64,000 nt of DNA from Promicromonosporaceae bacterium (GTDB taxonomy: Bacteria > Actinomycetota > Actinomycetes > Actinomycetales > Cellulomonadaceae). How positions within the stretch are numbered: position 1 is the stretch's first letter; each line of letters starts with the position of its first letter. The notes under the pieces were generated by a model that made no database searches, was not told the DNA's origin, and worked only from the letters and a program-made list of their open reading frames with translations. Below are positions 60,603 to 64,000 of the stretch, piece after piece. The stretch spans positions 1-64,000 of the forward strand of contig WRHK01000014.1 of assembly GCA_009783295.1 (NCBI GenBank). Reading direction: 5' to 3'. The position numbers and the translations under genes are program-made.

Positions 60603-61364
60603 ATGTCCGAGCTGTTGATCCTCACGCCGGTCACGGGCGGTTCCGTCGACGTGCTGCCTGCCCTGGGCCTGCTCTCGCACCGCGTGCGCGTGCTCCCCAT
60701 GGAGCCGTCGGCCCTCGTCGACGCGCCGGACTCCGACGTCGTGCTGCTCGACGCCCGCCGCGACCTGGTCGCCGCCCGGACGACGGCGCGGCTGCTGCAG
60801 GCCACGGGCCTGCGCGTGCCCCTGATCCTGGTGCTCACCGAGGGCGGCCTCACCGTCGTGACGCACGAGTGGGGCGCCGACGACCTGCTGCTCGAGAACG
60901 CCTCCCCCGCGGAGGTCGAGGCGCGGCTGCGGCTGGCGGTCGAGCGCACGTCGCACGGCAGCGTCGACGACGCGCCGGAGGAGATCTCGGCCGGCGACCT
61001 CGCGATCGACGCCGGCGGCTACACGGCACGCCTGCGCGGGCGCCCCATCGACCTCACCTACAAGGAGTTCGAGCTCCTCAAGTACCTGGTGCAGCACCCG
61101 GGCCGGGTGTTCACCCGCGCGCAGCTCCTCCAGGAGGTCTGGGGGTACGACTACTACGGTGGCACCCGGACGGTCGACGTCCACGTGCGGCGCCTGCGCG
61201 CCAAGCTCGGCCCCGAGCACGAGCAGCTCATCGGCACCGTGCGGAACGTCGGCTACCGCTTCGACCCGCCCAAGGACCGGCCACCGCGCGACGACTCGGC
61301 CGACACCGCCAAGGTGGGTGATAGACCCGAGGACGATGCCCGCCCGATCGTGAGGACCCGCTGA
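60603..61364 (+). CDS. glnR: GlnR-type orphan response regulator
   Basis: 253-residue OmpR-family regulator that controls nitrogen assimilation genes in actinobacteria without a partner kinase. [59 protein letters not shown] (in parts) and [68 protein letters not shown] (in parts) follow GlnR closely. Asp50 sits at the usual phosphorylation position, but the acidic pocket is incomplete as in other GlnR proteins. Start ATG with GGGAGGAGG. It is immediately followed by the hydrolase gene. Confidence 0.9.
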   Translation: MSELLILTPVTGGSVDVLPALGLLSHRVRVLPMEPSALVDAPDSDVVLLDARRDLVAARTTARLLQATGLRVPLILVLTEGGLTVVTHEWGADDLLLENASPAEVEARLRLAVERTSHGSVDDAPEEISAGDLAIDAGGYTARLRGRPIDLTYKEFELLKYLVQHPGRVFTRAQLLQEVWGYDYYGGTRTVDVHVRRLRAKLGPEHEQLIGTVRNVGYRFDPPKDRPPRDDSADTAKVGDRPEDDARPIVRTR

Positions 61365-62294
61365 ATGTCCGAGCACCACGACGTCGCCGACTACTCGGCG
61401 GCGCTCGTCGAAGGGCCCTGGCGGCACGAGTTCGTGCCCGCGAACGGGGCCCGTTTCCATGTCGCCCTGGCCGGCCCCGAGCGCGGGGCCCCGCTGGTGG
61501 TCCTGCTGCACGGGTTCGGGCAGTTCTGGTGGACGTGGCGCCACCAGATCGAGGCCCTCGCCGACGCCGGGTACCGGGTCGCGGCGATGGACCTGCGCGG
61601 CGTCGCGGCGTCCGACAAGCCGCCGTCGGGCTACGACACCCCCACCCGCACGCGCGACGTCGCCGGGGTGGTCCGCTCCCTGGGACACGACCGCGCCGTC
61701 GTCGTGGGGCACGGGTTCGGCGGGTCGGTCGCCTGGGCGATGGGGGCGCTCCAGCCCGCGGTCACGGCCGGCGTCGTCGCGCTGTCGGCACCGCACCCCG
61801 CGCGCGTGCACCGGTCGCTGGTGCAGCAGCTGACGCCGCGCGCGCTCCAGATGCTGTCGTTCGCGCAGCTGCCCACGCTGCCCGAGCGTCGCCTGCGCGA
61901 CACCGACCTGCTCCAGAAGCTGTTCGACCTCGGGTCCGCCGAGCCGCTCGACGCCGACGCCGTCGCCCTGTATCGCACGGTGATGCGGATCCCGTTCGCC
62001 GCCCACACGTCGACGGAGGCGCTGCGCTGGCTGGTCCGCTCGACGGGCCGCACCGACGGGCGCCGGTTCACCGCCGCCGTCCGCCGGGGCCTCACGGTGC
62101 CGACGCTCCAGGTGCACGGCGCGCGGGACGGCCTGATCCGCCGCGAGGGCGCGGACCTCGACGGCGGCGCGTTCTCGCGCGACTACCGCTTCGAGGTGCT
62201 GGCGGCTGCGGGCCACTACCTCCCGGAGGAGGCGTCGGAGCAGGTCACGGACCTCCTGCTGGACTTCCTCCCCCCACACCACCCCGCGAGATAG
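61365..62294 (+). CDS. Alpha/beta hydrolase-fold protein with a glycine at the nucleophile position
   Basis: 309-residue alpha/beta hydrolase-like protein: oxyanion strand VVLLHGFGQFWWTWRHQ, the DLRG motif MDLRGVAASDKP, and the nucleophile elbow VVGHGFGGSVAWA, in which Gly117 replaces the usual Ser or Asp. The acid-His region is represented by VHGARDGLIRR and AAGHYLPEE. Without a nucleophile, classical esterase or epoxide-hydrolase activity is unlikely. It begins 1 base after glnR and ends in repeat array 4, which supplies its TAG stop. Confidence 0.8.
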   Translation: MSEHHDVADYSAALVEGPWRHEFVPANGARFHVALAGPERGAPLVVLLHGFGQFWWTWRHQIEALADAGYRVAAMDLRGVAASDKPPSGYDTPTRTRDVAGVVRSLGHDRAVVVGHGFGGSVAWAMGALQPAVTAGVVALSAPHPARVHRSLVQQLTPRALQMLSFAQLPTLPERRLRDTDLLQKLFDLGSAEPLDADAVALYRTVMRIPFAAHTSTEALRWLVRSTGRTDGRRFTAAVRRGLTVPTLQVHGARDGLIRREGADLDGGAFSRDYRFEVLAAAGHYLPEEASEQVTDLLLDFLPPHHPAR

Positions 62295-62356
62295 AGCCCA
62301 CGTCCGCGAGATAGCGCCCGGGCTCTGTCTCGCGGGCTTTCGCGCTATCTCGGCGG
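62284..62356. repeat. 20-base phased repeat array 4 between convergent genes
   Basis: Two direct cores (GCGAG at 62286 and 62306) and two inverted cores (CTCGC at 62329, CTCGG at 62349), with 20-base spacing within each pair. The array contains the stop codons of the hydrolase (TAG at 62292) and of nth (TAG read on the minus strand at 62347-62345). The outer and inner copies can pair: 17-base arms at 62283-62299 and 62320-62336 with one wobble. Confidence 0.9.
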
Positions 62357-63073
62357 GCCGGTCTTCACCAGCTTGGCCGCCGCCACCGGGTCCGTCTCGC
62401 CGATGCCGTACGACGGGCACCACTGCGCCACCGGGCACGCCCCGCACGCCGGCCGCTTGGCGTGGCAGCGGCGCCGCCCGTGCCAGACGACGTGGTGGCT
62501 GAGCATGGTCCAGTCCTTCTTGGGGATCAGCACGCCCACCTCGGCCTCGATCCGCACAGGGTCGTCCGACGCCGTCCACCCGAACCGGCGGGCGAGCCGG
62601 CCGAAGTGCGTGTCGACAGTGATGCCCGGGATGCCGAACGCGTTGCCGAGCACCACGTTGGCCGTCTTGCGCCCGACGCCGGGCAGCGTGACCAGGTCGG
62701 CCATGCGCGGCGGCACCTCGCCGTCGAACCGCTCGACGAGCGCCTGGCCCAGCCCGATGACGGCGCGCGTCTTGGCGCGGAAGAACCCGAGCGGGCCCAA
62801 CAGCTGCTCGAGCTCCGCAGGGTCCGCCGAGGCGTAGGCTGCGGCGTCGGGGAACCGGGCGAACAGCACGGGCGTGGTCGCGTTGACCCGCACGTCGGTG
62901 GTCTGGGCGCTCAGCACGGTGGCGATCAGCAGCTCGAGCGGCGTCGTGAAGTCGAGCTCGGCCTTGGCGTCCGGGTACGTGACGGCGAGCTCGCGGTCGA
63001 TGCGGCGCGCGCGGCGCACGAGCGCCAGCCGGGACTCCCCTGTCGGGGTGGCGGTGTCGGTGGCAGACAGCAC
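62345..63073 (-). CDS. nth: Endonuclease III
   Basis: 242-residue base-excision-repair glycosylase/AP lyase for oxidised pyrimidines. The helix-hairpin-helix [18 protein letters not shown] carries the catalytic Lys, [13 protein letters not shown] the catalytic Asp, and the C-terminal 4Fe-4S cluster is C-x6-C-x2-C-x5-C ([17 protein letters not shown]). Start GTG at 63073. Stop codon TAG is part of repeat array 4. Divergent from crp. Confidence 0.95.
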   Translation of the reverse strand: MLSATDTATPTGESRLALVRRARRIDRELAVTYPDAKAELDFTTPLELLIATVLSAQTTDVRVNATTPVLFARFPDAAAYASADPAELEQLLGPLGFFRAKTRAVIGLGQALVERFDGEVPPRMADLVTLPGVGRKTANVVLGNAFGIPGITVDTHFGRLARRFGWTASDDPVRIEAEVGVLIPKKDWTMLSHHVVWHGRRRCHAKRPACGACPVAQWCPSYGIGETDPVAAAKLVKTGPPR

Positions 63074-63261
63074 GCGGGCAGCGTACCGACGCCACGCCGT
63101 CGTGCACCTGCTGTAGCGGCAGGACGGCCCGCGCCGTCGACGCCACGCTGACCGGCGAAACCGCCGGTGTGAGGCAGACTTGAGAACTGGAACACATTCT
63201 GGCCCTGGACCGACGCGATGCCATCGCGGTCACGTCGGCCCCAAGAACGTGAGGAATCTCC
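63074..63261. promoter_or_regulatory. Divergent nth / crp promoter region
   Basis: 188 bases. Ahead of crp, TTGAGA (63180-63185) could be a -35 and GAGGAA precedes the GTG. A lone TGTGA half-site lies near 63167, but no full TGTGA-N6-TCACA palindrome is visible, so autoregulation by Crp is not shown. Confidence 0.35.
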
Positions 63262-63939
63262 GTGGACGACACCATCGTGCTCTCCGCCCCGCTCTTCGCC
63301 GACCTGGCCGACGAGGAGTCACGCGCACTCCTGGAGACCATGGTCCCCGTCGACCTGTCGCGGGGCGACGTGCTCTTCCGCGAAGGTGAGCCGGGCGACC
63401 GGCTGTACGTGATCGCGCAGGGGAAGATCAAGCTCGGCCGCCGCTCGAGCGACGGGCGCGAGAACCTGCTGTCGGTGCTCGGCCCCGGCGAGATGTTCGG
63501 CGAGCTGTCCCTGTTCGACCCGGGCCCCCGCACGGCGACGGCGTCGTCGGTGGCGGACTCGATCGTCTACGAGCTGCGCCACGCGGCGCTCGTGACCTGG
63601 GTGAACGAGCACCCCTCGGTGGCCACGTACCTGCTCGGCGCGCTGGCCCGCCGCCTGCGCCGCACCAACGAGACGCTCGCCGACCTGGTGTTCTCCGACG
63701 TCCCCGGCCGCGTCGCCAAGGCGCTGCTCGACCTGTCGACGCGCTTCGGCGAGCCGTCCGACGAGGGCGTGCGCGTTGCCCACGACCTCACGCAGGAGGA
63801 GCTTGCCCAGCTGGTGGGTGCGAGCCGCGAGACGGTCAACAAGGCGCTGGCCGACTTCGCCGCCCGCGGCTGGGTACGCCGCGAGGGCCGCGCGGTGGTG
63901 CTGCTGGACCTGGACCGCCTTGAGCGGCGCGCGCGCTGA
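63262..63939 (+). CDS. crp: Crp/Fnr-family cAMP-responsive regulator
   Basis: 225-residue regulator, close to actinobacterial Crp/GlxR. N-terminal cyclic-nucleotide-binding domain (about 1-115) with the phosphate-binding cassette FGELSLFDPGPRTATASS and a C-terminal winged helix with LTQEELAQLVGASRETVNKALADFAARGWV (two runs). In relatives it binds TGTGA-type sites and controls carbon and respiratory genes. GTG start with GAGGAA upstream. Downstream 61 bases to the window end hold no recognised feature apart from two near-copies of ATCAGGTCGGTG. Confidence 0.92.
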   Translation: MDDTIVLSAPLFADLADEESRALLETMVPVDLSRGDVLFREGEPGDRLYVIAQGKIKLGRRSSDGRENLLSVLGPGEMFGELSLFDPGPRTATASSVADSIVYELRHAALVTWVNEHPSVATYLLGALARRLRRTNETLADLVFSDVPGRVAKALLDLSTRFGEPSDEGVRVAHDLTQEELAQLVGASRETVNKALADFAARGWVRREGRAVVLLDLDRLERRAR

Positions 63940-64000
63940 GCTGCTGGCTCACCCGATCAGGTCGGTGACTCGGGATCAGATCGGTGGTGCGAACCCACCG

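Noticed and set aside
63940-64000. tRNA or other RNA gene at the right edge
   Set aside because: There are two near-copies of ATCAGGTCGGTG but no cloverleaf or T-loop signature in the visible bases.

Overview
The window is very GC-rich and almost fully coding, with frequent GTG starts and many 4-base ATGA/GTGA gene overlaps. A GlnR-type orphan regulator, coenzyme F420 genes, actinobacterial-type Crp and LPxTG surface proteins point to an actinobacterium. The mix resembles Micrococcales such as Cellulomonas, Cellulosimicrobium or Isoptericola; that placement is inference, and no rRNA gene is present to confirm it.

Left part (1-10.6 kb): a minus-strand housekeeping operon dacB, zinc metalloprotease, tilS, hpt, ftsH, folE (cut by the window edge), divergent from ppa. 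Then come a repeat array, a DUF559/AbiEi-like gene, a second repeat array, and an alcohol dehydrogenase coupled to an F420-dependent LLM oxidoreductase.

Pho/surface locus (10.6-24.8 kb): all on the minus strand. A YegP-like gene, pstC, pstA and a membrane-tethered PstS are followed by an 884-residue secreted protein and a sortase-fold protein that has lost its catalytic residues. Next come a PstS-like binding protein and an Ig-repeat secreted protein, and then a DUF916-type membrane protein, an LPWTG surface protein and pstB. Four sets of 11-base-phased GTTCA-type repeats resemble PhoP boxes and precede the transcription units. The arrangement suggests a phosphate-starvation-induced transporter embedded in a cell-surface assembly, and it is the strongest candidate for an undescribed system here.

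Middle (24.8-45.2 kb): a possibly inactive metallopeptidase, two tandem NlpC/P60 hydrolases, metY-metX, VOC proteins, a MocR/PdxR-type regulator divergent from a PNPOx-like protein, a sugar ABC transporter, a quinone-oxidoreductase-like enzyme, a RAMA-domain protein, cofD-cofC for F420, a nitroreductase and an acetyltransferase.

Right part (45.2-64 kb): a fused FAD/Fe-S lactate-type dehydrogenase, an OsmC protein, a DUF4012 protein and an LPRTG surface protein (both with PhoP-box-like repeats upstream), then dtd, an asparaginase-like protein, a VapBC-type pair, an FUSC membrane protein, YgfZ, a nitrobindin-like protein, a 36-residue membrane peptide, a DUF4395/thioredoxin pair, YceI, glnR, an alpha/beta hydrolase, nth and crp.

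Four intergenic arrays (about 7.3, 8.5, 48.4 and 62.3 kb) share one repeat unit, with core GCGAGATAGAGC or GCGAGTTAGCGC, repeated at a 20-base period. Because 20 is not a multiple of 3, successive copies close successive reading frames, and three neighbouring genes take their stop codon from the repeat. I found no tRNA, rRNA, CRISPR array, transposase or prophage gene.
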